From assembly GCA_040758475.1 (NCBI GenBank), contig JBFLVN010000233.1:1-5854 (forward strand): DNA of 5,854 bases, written 5' to 3'. Below are positions 4,961 through 5,854 of this stretch, one piece after another. The stretch comes from JBFLVN01 sp040758475. GTDB taxonomy: Bacteria; JAGRBM01. Below the pieces are notes generated by a model. The model made no database searches. It saw only the letters and a list, made by a program, of their open reading frames with translations, and was not told the DNA's origin. The stretch's first letter is position 1, and every line of letters starts with the position of its first letter. Position numbers and translations under genes: made by a program.

Positions 4961-5854
4961 ATGAACAAGAACGATCTTGTGGAAAAGCTCTCCTTCCTCG
5001 CGGCCGAGGCCTTCTGGCACGGGCTCGAAGAAATATCCCCGGGCCCCCTCCTCCGGGAGCGGTTAAAACGCGAAGGGGGAAAAATCCTCGTCAGCGGCCG
5101 CCCGTGGGATGGGAAGGGAATGCTCCTCTGCTGCGCAGCCGGGAAGGCTGCTCCCCAGATGGCGGAGGTGGCCGGGGAGATTCTCGACGGAAAAATCGGC
5201 CGGGGCCTCCTCATATGTCCCACGGACATGGCTCCCCCAAAACCCCTACCCGGCTTTGAAATCCTTCCCGCCGAACACCCCGTTCCCGGGGAGGGAAGCT
5301 TCCAGGCCGCCGCGGCGCTCAAGGCCGCCGCCAAGGATTTAAAGGCCGGAGACCTTTTCCTCTTTATCCTTTCGGGTGGCGCCACGTCTCTCCTCGCATC
5401 ACCCGTTCCACCCATTACTCCCGAAGAGCTTTCGGCCACCTTCAAGGCCCTTCTCGCTTCGGGCGCCGACATCGTGGACATGAACATCGTCCGCAAGCAT
5501 TTGACGGATCTTGGCGGCGGGCGGCTCGCGGAACTCGCCTACCCCGCCCGGATCGAGACGCTGGCCGTCTCGGACGTCCCCACGGACAATCCTTCCACCA
5601 TCGGAAGCGGACCCACGGTGGATGACTTTTCCACCTACGCCCTGGCCGTGGGGGTGATCGAGCGTTTTGGCCTTTCCTCGCGTATTCCGGAAAACGTCCT
5701 CCGATTCCTCAAGGACGGCATCCGGGGGAAAAACCCCGAGACCCCCAAAAAAGGCGCGCCCTGCTTTCTCTCCTCCCGCTTCGAGATCCTCTGCTCGGCC
5801 CGCCTCCTCCTCGATAAAATGGCCCTGCACCTCACGCTTCTCCCGCAGGTGGCC
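4961..5854 (+). CDS. gckA: Type-2 glycerate kinase, MOFRL/GckA family (3' end outside window)
   Basis: Phosphorylates D-glycerate with ATP; members of this family (DUF4147 plus MOFRL domain) usually make 2-phosphoglycerate, which enters lower glycolysis. The 298 visible residues cover the N-terminal domain; the C-terminal MOFRL part lies beyond the window. Family landmarks in order: an AAGKAA motif in the first Rossmann-like unit; AEHPVPGEG; FILSGGATSLL (135-145); NIVRKHL (175-181); GGGRLA (185-190); and SDVPTDNPSTIGSGPTV (204-220). The usual HLSxxKGGRLA lysine is glycine here (Gly185). The ATG at 4961 gives a normal N-terminus. AGGGA lies only 1 nt upstream, which is too close to be a good ribosome site. 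An in-frame GTG at 4979 is a possible alternative with better spacing but a shorter first helix. Transcribed away from the ROK kinase. Confidence 0.93.
   Translation, partial: MNKNDLVEKLSFLAAEAFWHGLEEISPGPLLRERLKREGGKILVSGRPWDGKGMLLCCAAGKAAPQMAEVAGEILDGKIGRGLLICPTDMAPPKPLPGFEILPAEHPVPGEGSFQAAAALKAAAKDLKAGDLFLFILSGGATSLLASPVPPITPEELSATFKALLASGADIVDMNIVRKHLTDLGGGRLAELAYPARIETLAVSDVPTDNPSTIGSGPTVDDFSTYALAVGVIERFGLSSRIPENVLRFLKDGIRGKNPETPKKGAPCFLSSRFEILCSARLLLDKMALHLTLLPQVA

Noticed and set aside
4924..5496. A 190-codon minus-strand open frame opposite the glycerate kinase
   Set aside because: The plus strand carries a clear MOFRL-family protein across the whole stretch; the minus-strand translation has no recognisable motif.

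Overview
The window is GC-rich bacterial chromosome (about 60-65% G+C in most stretches). It holds the first four genes of a division and cell-wall (dcw) cluster, read on the minus strand from about position 3800 down past position 1. Beyond them lie a ROK-family sugar kinase on the minus strand (4927-3953) and, divergent from it, the start of a type-2 glycerate kinase on the plus strand (4961 to beyond 5854). Both window edges cut through genes: ftsI on the left and the glycerate kinase on the right. I see no mobile elements, CRISPR, tRNA or rRNA.

The gene order mraZ-rsmH-ftsL-ftsI is the standard head of the dcw cluster. The FtsI C-terminus appears to enter a PASTA repeat, a combination common in Desulfobacterota/Myxococcota-type ('deltaproteobacterial') and some related lineages. 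With the high G+C, that is the best guess for the source, but it is an inference; no lineage-specific marker is present.

Regulation looks compact. A TTGACA promoter at 3829-3800 is followed by GTGG/TGGG boxes, some at a 10-bp period and including a perfect 17-bp inverted repeat. This is the expected layout for autoregulation by MraZ. About 165 nt of leader then leads to a GTG start with a strong Shine-Dalgarno. A short hairpin abuts that ribosome site. Downstream, rsmH-ftsL and ftsL-ftsI overlap by 4 nt (GTGA and ATGA), so translation of the methyltransferase, the divisome scaffold protein and the septal transpeptidase is probably coupled.

The ROK kinase and the glycerate kinase start only 33 bp apart on opposite strands, so their promoters must overlap each other or the coding ends. 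One probably phosphorylates a hexose and the other glycerate, which would feed lower glycolysis. A functional link to the dcw genes is not indicated.

I did not find an undescribed system here. The most useful observations are the MraZ operator layout, the long FtsI linker before the PASTA repeat, a replaced lysine in a conserved glycerate kinase motif, and a low-GC patch inside rsmH.
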